From Adiantum capillus-veneris (taxonomy: Eukaryota > Streptophyta > Polypodiopsida > Polypodiales > Pteridaceae): a stretch of 62,000 nt of DNA. The position numbers and the translations under genes were made by a program. Where the stretch lies: assembly GCA_014529385.2 (NCBI GenBank), contig CM043963.1:104328912-104390911 (forward strand). The letters are read 5' to 3'. Shown piece after piece: positions 33,770-45,379 of the stretch; position 1 is the first letter of the stretch, and each line of letters starts with the position of its first letter. Below the pieces are notes generated by a model. The model was not told the DNA's origin, searched no databases, and saw nothing but the letters and a program-made list of their open reading frames with translations.

Positions 33770-34687
33770 CATGGCTACCCAAGTTACAATGCTTTGAGAA
33801 CCCCTTTGAACACACGTGCAAGAACCCAAAACTTTTGACTACCCAATCCCCAGAAACTTCAATGGAGCTCAACTTTAGATAAGGACAAACACATGCACAT
33901 CAAATGAGTTTTCATAGTTGATCATCGGAATGACAACATGCAAAGGACATTCCAGGATCTCTATCAATCTTCTTGGCCCAAACATAAAGACTATGCGCTG
34001 CTAGAAAAAGATCTTCCTGGACACATAAACATTAATCTGAATCCTTTGAGTTAAATGAAAAGGAGTGAAATGAGGGCCATTTGGATCATCCATTAAAGCC
34101 AACCATGAAGCTCCCAAGAAGGCACACCTGACTTATCCTCTGATTTTTGCCCAAATTTCAGCAGCATAAAAGCATAAATGGCTCAAAATACCAAAAAACC
34201 AGCCATCATAACTTGGGAAAATTTCGACAGAGTTTCCCCAGAAGTAGAGCAGTGGGAACCCAAAATATAGACTGTCTATGTATGCATAAACTGTCAACAA
34301 TAGAAAACGAGCATCAAGTAGGACTCACTAGTACATAGCCTATGGCGAGGTCACAAAAAGGATGCTCCAACTACCTGTATCACCGAAAGGATCTCTACAT
34401 TTGAGAATCCCCCAGCTCAATAAAAACCTCACGCTATCGACCCTCACACGAAGGCTAATGCAAATCGCGTATAGTCAAGTCTCAGAAATGACTATCTTCC
34501 AGACCAAGTCTCAGAAATGGCTGGGACTGCCAAATACAACCAAGTATGGCTCCACAAATGCGTACAATGGCAGTTTCCACAAGTAACGTACAATCCAGCA
34601 GACAATGCGCTCAAACAGGCGCCAAGTGATGCATACCCACGGCAACTGCAACTGACTCCCACTATCAGTGTAACACTGAACTCCAGC

Positions 34688-34777
34688 TACCTGTACCTAT
34701 GTGAATCACCTGTACCTGTACCTATCCCTATACCTGTAACCTGTAACCTGTAATCTGCAACCTGCGACCTGTAATCC
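34688..34777. repeat. CCTGTA-type short tandem repeat
   Basis: Imperfect 6-7 bp units (CCTGTACCTAT, CCTGTAACCTGTAA and similar) in the element D leader. Confidence 0.75.
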
Positions 34778-34825
34778 CGAATCTCGAAGCTTGAAGCTCG
34801 AAGCAGAAGGTACTCGAAGAAGATC

Positions 34826-34842
34826 CTCCGTGGGGGCGCCAA
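34826..34842 (-). promoter_or_regulatory. Primer binding site of element D
   Basis: On the minus strand TGGCGCCCCCACGG begins five bases after the LTR end ...CTCACA. The TGGCGCC start is usual for plant gypsy elements; I do not assign the tRNA. Confidence 0.65.
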
Positions 34843-34847
34843 AAGAA

Positions 34848-35986
34848 TGTGAGCGGGATGGAAACACACAGAACGCCTCTTTAAGGACCCGACACACACT
34901 CTTGGGAAGATACACACACACACTAGGGGGCACCACTCGGCTTACACAACACACCTGGCCGAGAAAGGGAACACACCTATGGAGTGAGAGGAGAGAGACT
35001 ATCCACTTGCCCACTCCACACAGACACACACACACACACACCCAAAAAACTCAGCTCAAAAGAGGAGAATTTATGATGTTTAGATACAAAAGATCTTGGG
35101 CCAACACCAATGGGGCAAACAGCTCACACAATATGGGTAAAATAATCCAGATACAATCACAAACTAGAGCAGAAACTTCGCTCATAGGAGAAACTTACAC
35201 AGAAAAACAGCAGGAAAAGAGTGACTAATTTGGCAAAATGGACAGCGCCATCGCGTCCGGAACGGCCCAAAACCCCAGTCTACAATGTCAAAGTGCTCAA
35301 ATCCGACCTCGGATGAGCAGTTTACGGCCAAAACAAGCTCCAAAATGAGCAAAAACACAGCTGCGGCTGTTCCTCCTCTCTTCTCCACGTTTTTTCTGGT
35401 CTTCTCTCAGTTTTTTCAGTTCCCACACTTAGCTTTATTAGTTGGGCACCCTTGGCCTTTTAGATGACCTCAAACGAACCCCGAACAGGCCAAAAACTGA
35501 CCTCGCAGTGCATGGTTGTCACCTTTTTGCATCATTCGCACACCGGGCACTCAGCTTTTTTCCAATAATGCATCTCGCCACCACGTGAAGTGGCCCCAAA
35601 AATTGGTCCTAATGATGACCTTTCTGCATAACTCTCACAAGAAAACACCCACGTTGTGTCCGTCCTCATCCGCGTGCAAATATTGACCTCGTTCGCCCTC
35701 CTGACGCCACTAGATGCCATCTGACGCACCTGCTGACCTCACGTCGTCGGCCCGCGGATAGCTTCCTCGAGAAGTTTTACGCGCTATCAACTCCTCATTA
35801 TTGTAGAAAAAACACACTAGTACTGGTAATAGTGAAAATCGCTGCACTATGTACATGCTGTCCTACCTGTACACATGTGGGCCCCACGTAACCACCTGGC
35901 TCTGGAAAATGGGTAATCCTTTATTTGATGCACCATGCATGTATATGTACATATGTGCAATTCCTTGCTCCAAAAAACTCCTGACA
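34848..35986 (-). repeat. 5' LTR of element D
   Basis: 1139 bp partner of 27252-28392. On the minus strand starts TGTCAGG and ends CTCACA. Confidence 0.9.
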
Positions 35987-36389
35987 ACGGTTAACCCTAT
36001 GGGGACGCGTACCACTATTGAATAATCTAGGGATTGCAATGATGAGAAAAAGATGGGATTGGGACCAAAGAGATATGGTATGGTCCAATCTTATTTTTAG
36101 ATTTTGAAAATAAACTTCTACTTATAGCATCTATTTTACCTCATGAAAAGATGTTTATTTATCCAAATAGAATTCTGTCTTAGAATTGTGCTAGTCTCTC
36201 TTGCTAAATAAAGAATATGATATTGCAGATAGTAACCATGCCACCCCGATCAAAAGCTGAGAGAACGAGTTGCCCCTACTGTTGTGCCCATAACTGGCCT
36301 TGAAAGACCTATAAACCCTTTAGAGTAAGTGTCACTTGAAGTTCCAGTAACCTTTATATCTAAAACCACCACTGTTGATGCTACTCCTC

Positions 36390-36650
36390 ACCTAGACTCA
36401 ATTTATTCCAAGATAGATCTCAGGTGATGTTACTACCAGGTTAGGATCAAGGAGGGAGACATTCCCAAGATCGCCTTCAACACCAAGTTTGGGTAGTATT
36501 ACAATTTTACAGTTAGGCCTTTTGGTCTAACTAACACCCCTGCTATCTTTAATCATGTGGTGAGAGATCTCTTCACAAAGAAGTTAGAGGTATTTGTTTT
36601 GGTCTTCGCGGATGACATTTGGTTTATTCAGAAGCCAAGAAGATTGTAAA
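36390..36650 (+). pseudogene. RT fragment, element C
   Basis: Broken RT: SIYSKIDLR (first catalytic Asp), a stop, then RIKEGDIPKIAFNTKFG, FTVRPFGLTNTPAIFNHV and LVFADDIWFI, where the catalytic box is FADD instead of the usual F/Y-x-DD with a bulkier residue. Sequence before it (35991-36390) is probably a protease/RT linker but is unrecognisable. Confidence 0.65.
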
Positions 36651-38774
36651 CAATATCTATAACAACGTCTTAGAAAGCCATTCAAACCTATTTTGAAGCT
36701 TCCAAATCTTTGATAATGTTTTTGAAGTTCCAGTAGTAGCAAATGTCATGTCCCCTATAAATAGGAGGGATTTTATAGCAAGAATTTTACCCCATAGCCT
36801 AAGAATCTTGAGGGCTTAGATCCCCAAGAAAAACTATCCAACACATATTGTAACCACTTCTCTTTTAGCGTTACTATCCCTTTGCGATATGTAAACTCTT
36901 GATGTTTTGCTTATAAGATGAATACAATTTTCCAACGATATGTAAGCTCGTGATGCTGTAATTTTTGGAGGAAAAGAAGATCAATCAACCTTCTACTTTC
37001 AAGTTCTTGTAGTGTAATGAGAAGTTATTGCTGTGCATTTGACAAATAGAAAAGACAGTAAACAAGACGTGCTTAAAAACTCACAAGGAATCAAGATGGT
37101 AAAGTGCAATAGATAAGCTCATAAATATTACGGACATTTAAACTCTGAATAAGAATAAGAAAAAAAACTTATGAGTTAGCCAAGAACTCAAAGTTGGAAT
37201 CTTTACTCAAGACTATCATAGATAGATGACCCTTTGCTGATACAAAAAAAAAGCACTAAATAGAGATGTCCTTAAGTATTTAATTAAAGAGGAGAGACTG
37301 ACATTTCAAGACAAGGAAGTATAGACAATACTCAAATTTTTTAAAAAAGGGTTATTTCTTCAATTAAAGAAAAAAAGGATTACAAGGGAGGCAGGAAATA
37401 ATTACAAGAGAGGCAAGAAAATTTACATCTCATCAAGACCCTCTAATATATGGTCACATAACCAAGTATCCTAAGCACGGCACATATTAGGATGCTCACC
37501 CTCTGGAATGCTTCTACGAGAAACAGCTTGAGCAATTTCTCGGGTATGAGCTGAGAAAAGAAAAGGACCTCTAAAAGGAAGACTCCATATGGTATCGAGG
37601 CAAATCTTGGAATGGGGGATCAATTGCACAAGTAAGAACAACCTTGCAAAGACCCAGGATCTCGTGTCCTTTCGATGCAGTAATATCGAGGGCCAACTCC
37701 CAAAGCCTCTATAACCATAGCAAGTCGAGTATTTTTGTGGAAATGGTGTCTACCCCAGAGAGTCACTCGCGTGAGATGTCACCATGTCTTCCATATCGTC
37801 TAGCCGACACAAGAATTTGGCTGAGGAAAGAGGAGATCTTTGCATCACTCTAAGAACTGTCTTTTAACTGCCTCATCTGCACTCTGCAAGTGACAGATGC
37901 ATACAAGAAGAACCAAGTCTTCTTGCTAAGACGCCATCAGATAAGAAAATGACTAAGTTACAAGAGGGGCTACTTGCAACTTTTCCACATGCTGCAAGCT
38001 CATTGTACCTCTCTCCCCCTAGCCAATCACATGCAGTATGCAGTCAAGTACATGGGTAGTCTTTGGACAAGTGTTCTCCTTACCCCTTAGGGAGAGAGAG
38101 CTTGAAAATATCTAGATATTTGTTGGATGGAACTAGAAGCTCATTGGACCCCTCTTTAGCCCAACCAATAGCATTCAAGCACACCATGTGGCTAAGCATA
38201 GGGAGAGTTTGACATATGTCCCATGTGCCCTTTGAGAAAAGGGGTGCTCCTTGGGTGAGTGAAAGGTTAGGTCAAAGATTCCCCTAACTTTGGGACTTTT
38301 ATGCATATGAAGCTTCTCAAGCAACTTCCTCATTAAGTGTGTAGGGTCTCTTTTTGACTCAAGCATCTTACCCCCAATGCATAAGAAGCTTCTCAAGCAA
38401 CTTCCTCATTAAGTGTGTAGGGTTTCTTTTTGACTCAAGCATCTTATCCCCCATGCATAGGAAGCTTTTCAAGCAACTTCTTCATTAAGTATGACAATGC
38501 CTCAAGTACCTTAGTGATCGCAAAAATAAGAGGATAACAAGTGCTGATAAAGAAGGGATTATGAGTAGCTTATAAAGAGGAAGTAGTGTATCAAAGAAGC
38601 CACAAACACGATGACTTATTCAAGAAGATAGCTTATTAAGAAATATTTCCCATGACTCCAAAATTATATTAGTTGATTTTTGGGGATGAAGAAGTGTAAG
38701 AGACAAGTCAAGTTGAAAGTGTTAACAAGAAGTTAAGTTGCAAGACGTATCCAAGAAGCTTCATTAATTACGTA
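36651..38774. other. Mixed noncoding repeats within element C
   Basis: No credible gene. CTATAAATAGGAGG near 36755 is TATA-like. About 37990-38280 resembles the LTR sequence of the B/F family (CCAATCACATGCAGTATGC and CCCTTTGAGAAAAGGGG-like strings). GAGTTGAGGATAGC followed by TTGTTGGGGAG at 38782-38817 resembles the purine tract preceding C's right LTR. The stretch therefore looks like an inserted or rearranged repeat splitting C's pol. Confidence 0.45.
38301..38502. repeat. 76-bp tandem repeat, 2.6 units
   Basis: ATGCATATGAAGCTTCTCAA-type units begin at 38301, 38377 and 38453; the third is partial. Confidence 0.85.
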
Positions 38775-38807
38775 TTTTATTTGAGTTGAGGATAGCTCTA
38801 TCTTTTT

Positions 38808-39053
38808 TTGTTGGGGAGAGATGTTGCCTTCAACAGACTCAAAGACCTCTTGACCAACAGTCCTGTCCTCATCAACCCTGACTATTCACTCCTTAGCTCT
38901 TCTTTACCTGAGGAAGTTCAACAAGAAATTCAGGTAGACCCCTATTTTAGACCTCTTCTGCAAGAGATTCAAGCTCAGATACCGAGGGAACACTTAACTG
39001 ACTATACCTTAGTAGATGGTCTTCTTTACTACCTAGAAAGCTTCAGTCCCTAG
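38808..39053 (+). pseudogene. RNase H / integrase junction remnant, element C
   Basis: 81-codon frame joining an RNase H start (AFNRLKDLLTNSPVLINPDYS) directly to pre-integrase sequence (DPYFRPLLQEIQ, VDGLLYYLE). The RNase H body is missing, so an internal deletion lies between them near residue 25. Confidence 0.6.
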
Positions 39054-39059
39054 ATATTC

Positions 39060-39830
39060 CTCAGATGAAGTGGGAATGTCTGACTATGGACTTTGTTACA
39101 AGTCTTCCAAAGACAACTGGAAACTATGATTCTATTTTTGTCATATTAGATAAGCTCACTAAGGTGGCTCATCTAATTCCAGCCAAGTAGACAGCCCCAC
39201 CGCCATCGACATAGCCCAAGTATTTGTCAAACAGGTAGTAAGATTACATGGAATCCCTGGAAGAATCATCATTGATCGAGATGCCAAATCTACTTCTAAG
39301 TTTTGGCAAGCCATGTTTCGATCTCTGGGTACCCAACTGAATCTCAGCTCAGCATATCATCTAGAGACTGATGGTCAAACCGCGCGAGTGAATCAAGTCA
39401 TTGAAGATATGCTTCAAGCATACTGCAACCAGCAGCCCCAGCAATGGATCAAGTTTCTTCCCCTAGTTGAGTTTGCTTATAACTTTTCTCACCATCGCAG
39501 CCTCGAAATGTCACCCTTTAAAGCCTAGTATGGTCATGAATTTTTAATCCCTCTTCGATTAGCCAACCTAGCTCTTCATGTTCCTGCCGCTAAGTCTACC
39601 CTGAAGAGATGGATCATCAACTTCTAGTCATTAGAGACAACCTGAAGAGAGCTAGTGATAGGCAGAAGAGCTACGTTAATCTTCGCCGATCCGCTAGAAT
39701 CTTTAGCGGCAGTGAACAAGTTTTCCTCAGAGTCAAACCCAAACGCAACTCTTTAAAGCTAGGGAAATTTTTTAAGACTGCATTCACATATTGTGGACCT
39801 TTTGGAACCTTAGAAAGATAGGAGAACAAG
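39060..39830 (+). pseudogene. Integrase, element C
   Basis: Core motifs LTMDFVTSLPK (Asp) and IIIDRDAKSTSKFW (Asp) are present, but the third site reads DGQTARVNQVIE, where the catalytic Glu is expected at the Ala. Frameshifts lie near 39190 and 39530-39610. The C-terminal module (39609-39821) has the GPF motif (TYCGPFG). Confidence 0.7.
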
Positions 39831-40009
39831 CCTACGAGTTAGCCTACCACCTCACATGCGCATTCATAATGTTTTTCATGTCATCCTCCTTAAGAAATAT
39901 GTTGCTGACCCTCTACATGTTTTGAATCATGATGACACCATTCTCATCAATCAGAAAGAATTTTAAATGTAACCAAACAAGTTCTAGAAACTAAATAAAA
40001 GCAACTGTG

Positions 40010-40123
40010 GCACATGAAAATTTGAGAAGTACTAATCAAGTGGAAGGGCTATGCGATTGAAGATGCTTCCTGGGAAGATTGGGACCAGCTAATTACCCAA
40101 TTTCCAAATTTTGGAGGATGAGC
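40010..40123 (+). pseudogene. Chromodomain remnant, element C
   Basis: EVLIKWKGYAIEDASWEDW follows the integrase tail: the classic chromodomain pattern (IKWKGY, then DASWE). A stop precedes it. This identifies C as a chromovirus. Confidence 0.75.
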
Positions 40124-40929
40124 CCATGTAATTCATCTTTTGTAATCAAATCAATATCTCCCTTTTGTCCAAACCCTTGATCATATTTTAGGTTGGTTCT
40201 TCGGAGAAAATTATAATTATTCTTCAAGATATCGATGGCACTTTTGATGTAATTTTTATGCGAATGTAATCAATCATCATATTTATGAAATTCAAGCATC
40301 TTTTGAGATTCAAATCCTCTATGGTGTTTTACAAGTCTAATTGTTATGATACGTGAAATATTTGATTACCAAGTGACGAGGAGGCAGTAAGCTATAGACA
40401 TAAGAGAAATAAGGATGGAGGAAACAAATTGGGTACACAAGGGAGGAGATATTGCAAGATTAATTGAAACTGTCAAGAACATGGTATCAGTTGGATGATA
40501 TCAATAGAGAAATGAATCAATGCTCAAAAAGGAAAAAGTTATAGTCTAGATAAGATTAATGGTAAGATTTTTACAAAGTGTATTGAGACTAGATAGAGAA
40601 GAAAGTGAAGAAATGATCTTCAGATCTCACAAGAGAAACATAATCCGGTCACACCAAAGAAAAAATACCTAGTTGAGTAAGATCACATTTAGTAATTAAA
40701 CTTAACACCGAGTCATTAATACTTCTTCATGATTAAGACTTTTGAGTCAGCGCTAAAAATGGAAGAGAAGTGTATTATTCAAGGTCCATACCACCTTCAT
40801 TGTCCTTTAGTCTAAATACCCTAAAAATTACTGACCATCTTCAATCATAAGTTGATTAAAGATTGATTTTGTCTACTCTCTCAAGTATGTCCCGAGCTGA
40901 GGACAACTCTTTCTTTTTGTTGGGGAGTT
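40124..40929 (+). other. 3' untranslated region and polypurine tract, element C
   Basis: Noncoding. GCTGAGGACAACTC, a pyrimidine run and TTGTTGGGGAGTT (about 40893-40930) directly precede the right LTR, the position of a polypurine tract. Nothing else recognised. Confidence 0.5.
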
Positions 40930-42316
40930 TGTAAGGTCCCTCCCTAAACCCTAGAGCCATCCAAAACGTTTTTAGCATAGAAAATAATTTTAAAAAAAGC
41001 AAGACCGACAAAGAAGTCATGCGGACAATGAGACTTTACTCCATAATAAAAAGACAAGGATATTCCGGATAAGAAATTACGTCATCCCTATATTTTTCCA
41101 AAAAGATTAAGATCGTTTTTATACTTCTTTGTCAAAAGCCGCGTAGGAAGTGATCTAGATCGACAGCTGGCAGGAAAAGGGACTAACATGATTGGAAGAT
41201 AAAGTTAAGAGATAGGAATTGAGCAGAGAATTGGAGTTCACTAGGAATTGAAAAGAGAATTGGGGTCCAATAGGAATTGAGAAGAATTCAAATTGAAATC
41301 AAATTCTTTGATTGAAGTATTCAATTTAGAGTAAAATTCTTGAATGAGTCAAAAGTTGCAACTTTCCACTCATTCTTTCTCTAGCTTGCATTGAAGGTGA
41401 GCCAACCACCCTCCCCAGTATATACATTGTATTCTACCCACCATTTCCTATATAAGCACCCCCTCTCCTTTGTAATTTGACACACATTCCTAAGCTACTT
41501 GCATACTTGCCATGCTCAAGATTATGCTTAATTAAATCAAGGTTTCCATTAAACCTTGCTCTTGCTCTCTCACTCTCTTGAAGGCCAAATCCTTGAGGGT
41601 TTTGTAAAGAATCTCCTCTCTCCTTCCTCTTCATCCTAAATCCCTTTCCTTCTTCCTTGAGCCTCACATCTCTTCAAGAAGGACTTCAACCCCACTTCCC
41701 TCTTGTTTAGAGGAGGTAATCTTCACTTGTTGCAAGATTAATTTACCTAAATCATGTGTTTTAACACTAGGAAGATTTATGTGCATCATATTAGGTCTAA
41801 CCTTTAGTGGCAACCTTGCCTTTAGGGATAATCTCTAATGGTATCCTTGCTTCCTTAAGTTAAGCTTTCAAAGGTAGATTTGCACTCTTAAGCTAAGCTT
41901 TAATGATAACTTTTCACTTAGGTGTAAGCTTTAGTGACTACCTTGTATTTTAGGTTTAAGATTTAATGGTAACCTTGGAATTAGAGTTAAATATTAATGG
42001 TTGCTATACATCAGTAAGTTAAGCTTCAAAGGTAGATTTGCACTCTTAAGCTAAGATTTAATGGTAACTTTGCACTTAGGTGTAAGCTTTAGTGACTACC
42101 TTGTATTTTAGGTTTAAGCTTTAATGGTAACTTGGCAATTAGGGTTAAGTGCTAAGAGTATCTATGCATCATTAAGTTGAGCTTCAAAGGTAGATTTGCA
42201 TCCTTAAGCTAAGCTTTGATGGTAACTTTGCACTTAGGAAAAGCATTGAAGAGACAAGCTTGCAATTTAGGGTTTAGCTTCCACGGTGACTTTGTGTGTG
42301 ATGAGGATTAAGCTTC
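40930..42316 (+). repeat. 3' LTR of element C, truncated
   Basis: Matches 23038 onward, with the same TATA box and the same three 158-bp units but only about two of the 28-29 bp units. The match stops after AAGCTTC near 42316, where element F sequence begins. Confidence 0.8.
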
Positions 42317-43377
42317 TTTCATAATAATCAATATCTAATTCTCCTAAATGATCTTCTCATGTTAAACTGATCATTTAATATGGGGAAGTGCTAGGGGAGA
42401 AAAAGCTAGAATATTGGTTAAGCTAGCAGACCGGCCACAGTAGGGATCAAAGGAGGGAAAATAGGGATCGAAAGGGGGGGCCATCTGCAAAAGAGCAATG
42501 TGTAACAATGGGTTTAAAAAGACCCTAAGGTGCAGCCCATTACAACTTCCAAAATGCTAAGGTTCCAAAATTCAAAGGTTGTGTCCAAAGGCCAAACACT
42601 AGGGAAATTGAATGCTTAGTGTGTGGCACAAAAAGTCTTTATCAATCCCTACATAGGAGGGGGCGAGCCTTGCAAGTAGGGGATGAGAGAGAAACTCTCA
42701 CACACACACAAGCTCCCTTTACACAAAGGGAATGAGGGACACATGTCAGCTCCCTAGCCCAGATGCCCACAAGGTGTACCCAATTCCTATTGGATGGCCT
42801 TGGAGGTGGACCAATGAGAATTAGGCTAGAGTAAATCTACTTTAATTAATTTAAAAACCACTTAATAAAAGAACCCATAAGAATTAAGCTCTCTAGAAGA
42901 CTATTGGACAGTGTCCCAAGGGGACCAATGAGCATTCAGCATCCCAATGGCTTGCCTAATTCCTATTGGCCAGGAGGCAAAGGGGTCCAATGAGAGTTTA
43001 GTTGCATTTATTAATTACCTAAAGCTCTCACAAAAGAGGAAGAAGGAGTATTCTTACGAGAAAGATATACTTCTCCTCACATACTCTTAGTTGGATTTGC
43101 ATCACAAAGCCAAGAGTTGTTGGTGTAGGCCTTCCTCACAAGCTTGGAGTAGGTGATAAGCTTTCCATTATAGCTCGAGAAGGAGAGAGAGTCTTCTTTA
43201 CTTCACACATGAGATTGTGTGAGTGTGTGTGTGATAATGCCTTGCAAAAATCAGCCCCCTCTCTCTCTTGGTCGACCCCTCTTGCTATTTGCTCTTGCTA
43301 GCATCCTATTGGACCTTCCCAGGCTTAGCCAATGGTAATTAAGCAGCATAAGTGATAGACTTCTCGCATGTGTCCCC
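42317..43377 (+). repeat. LTR-like and leader sequence of element F
   Basis: Starts TTTCATAATAATCAATATC, matching the outer end of the element B LTR read on the minus strand. The right third (about 43060-43370) resembles 20910-21290 in direct orientation, so LTR parts appear in mixed orientation and the exact LTR end is unclear. GT and CA microsatellites are included. No gene. Confidence 0.5.
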
Positions 43378-44121
43378 TTGAGAAAGAGGACACCCTCTTC
43401 TCCATCTTCTTCATCCTCTTCCTCTTATGAAAGTGATGGTAAAGACAACGAAGATCAAGGCAAGAAAAAGGCGAGAAAGAGCTCACCCTCTTCTCCATCT
43501 TCCTCAAACCCTTCATCTTCTGGAGAAAGTGATGGTGCAACCTTTGAACCATCAAAAAGAAGAGGCCATAGGAAATCCTATGCCGCATGGAAGAGGTCAT
43601 TCAAGCTCAAGAAGTTCAAAGAGGGAGGGAAGAGAATCTCTTTCCTTACCTACGATGGCACTTTTGGTGCTACGGACAAAGTCTTGGCCTTTATCCAACA
43701 ATTTGATGCGGCATTCGGAGATGAGGACTACACAGAGTCCTCTAAGCTACACCATGTAGCTATGCACTTTCAAAAGTCCGCTAGACAATGGTGGTCTAGC
43801 CTACGAGCCAACGGTGAATCTCCACGAACATGGAAAGCTTTAAGAGCTTCCATTATGAAACAGTTTTTGGCCACCGATGCCAAAGACAAAGTACTCACCA
43901 AATGGCAAAGCTTGAAGCTCTCTCCCTATGAATCCATCCACAAATATGTAGACAAGTTTTGGGACCTACAACTTAAAGCCACTGTCTTCAAAAAGTTGGA
44001 TTTTGGAGATCAAAAGCAGCAATTTTGTGCGGGCTTAACCGAAGAAATGGCGGAGTATGTCAACTCCCAAAGGTCACGCACCATATTGGCGGTTATACAC
44101 CATACTATGGTGGCCTCTTGA
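43378..44121 (+). pseudogene. gag of element F
   Basis: 247-codon open frame. A Ser-rich, charged N-terminus (residues 1-75) precedes a standard retrotransposon gag core: FLTYDGTFGATDKVLAFIQQ, HFQKSARQWWSSLRAN, WKALRASIMKQF, LSPYESIHKYVDKFWDLQ, QFCAGLTEEMAEYV. It stops at 44121. The zinc knuckle (about 44305-44350, CFNCGKQGHAYRAC) is in another frame, so a frameshift has separated gag from nucleocapsid. The start may be upstream in the original element. Confidence 0.75.
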
Positions 44122-44159
44122 ATCAATTTCCAAATAGGGGCTAAGAGGAATTCTAAGCC

Positions 44160-44617
44160 CCCTGAAAACAAGGGTTGAGCCTAAGGGGAAGGACAATGTC
44201 CAAAAGTCTCCTAAGGGCAACTCCAACAAAGCTAAGGAGAAGGGAAATTACAAAGGCAAAAATAAACTCTCTCCTGAAGATCTTGAGCGTTATTGCAAGG
44301 ATAACCGGTGTTTCAATTGCGGCAAACAAGGGCATGCGTACCGCGCTTGTCTCCAAAAGAACAACCACCATGATCCTCCTAGAGCTACCTTGGTCGAAAT
44401 CCAAGAGGAGCAAACTCACCACAAAGGATCTCCTCTATGCCATGCTTGGGGAAAGGTAAGAGAACATGATGCTTTTATTTTCTTTGACCTTGGTTCTACT
44501 CACAATTTTATATCTATAGAGTTGGCCACCAAGAAGGCATACAAGCCTACGAGATGGGAGATGTCCTACCCGCAGATGGTGATTTCAAGGGGCAAGAAGC
44601 TTCAGTCACTCCATTAA
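44160..44617 (+). pseudogene. Zinc knuckle and protease N-part, element F
   Basis: CFNCGKQGHAYRAC is a standard C-X2-C-X4-H-X4-C knuckle. FFDLGSTHNFISIELA follows, where a DSGA/DSGS-type site is expected, so Ser is replaced by Leu. The frame then shifts (44554-45039 continues with HEDVILGAPWF, the second protease hallmark). Confidence 0.65.
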
Positions 44618-45379
44618 TCGGGAAATTGAGGCTCCATGTCCAAAGCTATGTGGACAAAGAGGACTTCTTTGTCTCTCCTCTCAAGCATGAGGATGTAATC
44701 TTAGGGGCACCATGGTTTGATCGCATGGTTGCCAATGTTAAATTCCCTGAAAGGAGAATCTCCTTTAAGTTCAGGGAAAAAGATATGTATATAGATGCTA
44801 AGGAAATGGGTAACACTATACTCATTGTACATACACAAGCTTTCAACAAGTCAATAAAGAGCTCTATTTCCGTGTACATGATTTTTGTTAAAGATTCTCA
44901 AAATGAACCTAATGTTTTAGCAAAACAAAATATACACAATAAAAAGGAATTAGAGTTATCCAATTTTCTCAAGGGGTTTCAGGATGTCTTTATTGACGAC
45001 ATACTTTGTGAGCTACCTCCTAAACAAGGTAAATTGTAATGATGACCATGCAATTGAAATTCTTCCAGGAAGTTCACCGCCTAACAAAACTCCTTATAGA
45101 GTTCCGCAAGCTCAACAAGAGGAGATTATGCGGCAAGTGCATGAGTTAGTTGAGAAGGGCATGGTTAGGCCTAGCTCATCTCCATTTTGTTCTCCTGTGC
45201 TACTAGTGCAAAAGAAAGATGGCACATATCATATGTGTGTCGACTATAGAGCACTAAATAGGATCACTATCAAAAATAGGTTTCCCGTTCCGTGGGTAGA
45301 AGACCTATTTGATAAGCTACAAGGGTCCACCTACTTCAGTAGGATTGACCTAAAAAGTGGCTATCATCAAATAAGGATA
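44554..45379 (+). pseudogene. Protease C-part and RT N-terminus, element F
   Basis: Two overlapping frames (44554-45039, 44984-45379). RT blocks: VRPSSSPFCSPVLLVQKKDG, MCVDYRALNRITIKNRFPVP, YFSRIDLKSGYHQIRI with the first catalytic Asp. The family-P LTR begins right after IRI, cutting the gene. The rest of RT is at 60935. Confidence 0.75.

Larger units (their letters stand above)
33830..34847 (-). other. 5' leader of element D
   Basis: About 1 kb of noncoding sequence between primer binding site and gag. It includes an imperfect CCTGTA-type microsatellite at 34688-34777. No credible protein. Confidence 0.6.
27252..35986 (-). mobile_element. Element D: nearly intact Tat-type Ty3/gypsy retrotransposon
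   Basis: Minus-strand element of 8.7 kb with LTRs at both ends, TGGCGCC-type primer binding site, purine tract and one long gag-pol frame broken by a single TGA. Flanks share ACGG (27248-27251 and 35987-35990), extended to ACGGT if the first LTR base is counted, as expected for a target duplication. LTRs differ at roughly 16-18 sites by eye in 1.14 kb, so it is young. Pol carries a second, archaeal-type RNase H, the feature known from the Tat lineage. It is inserted in element C. Confidence 0.9.
23038..42316 (+). mobile_element. Element C: decayed chromovirus with very long LTRs, host of element D
   Basis: Plus-strand Ty3/gypsy element bounded by matching segments that begin TGTAAGGTCCCTCCC at 23038 and 40930. 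Left LTR is followed by a near-consensus initiator-Met primer binding site. Interior: a short gag remnant, the inserted element D (27252-35986), then broken RT, RNase H/integrase and chromodomain, and a purine-rich tract before the right LTR. The right LTR stops near 42316 where element F begins, so its distal part should lie beyond the window. Confidence 0.75.
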
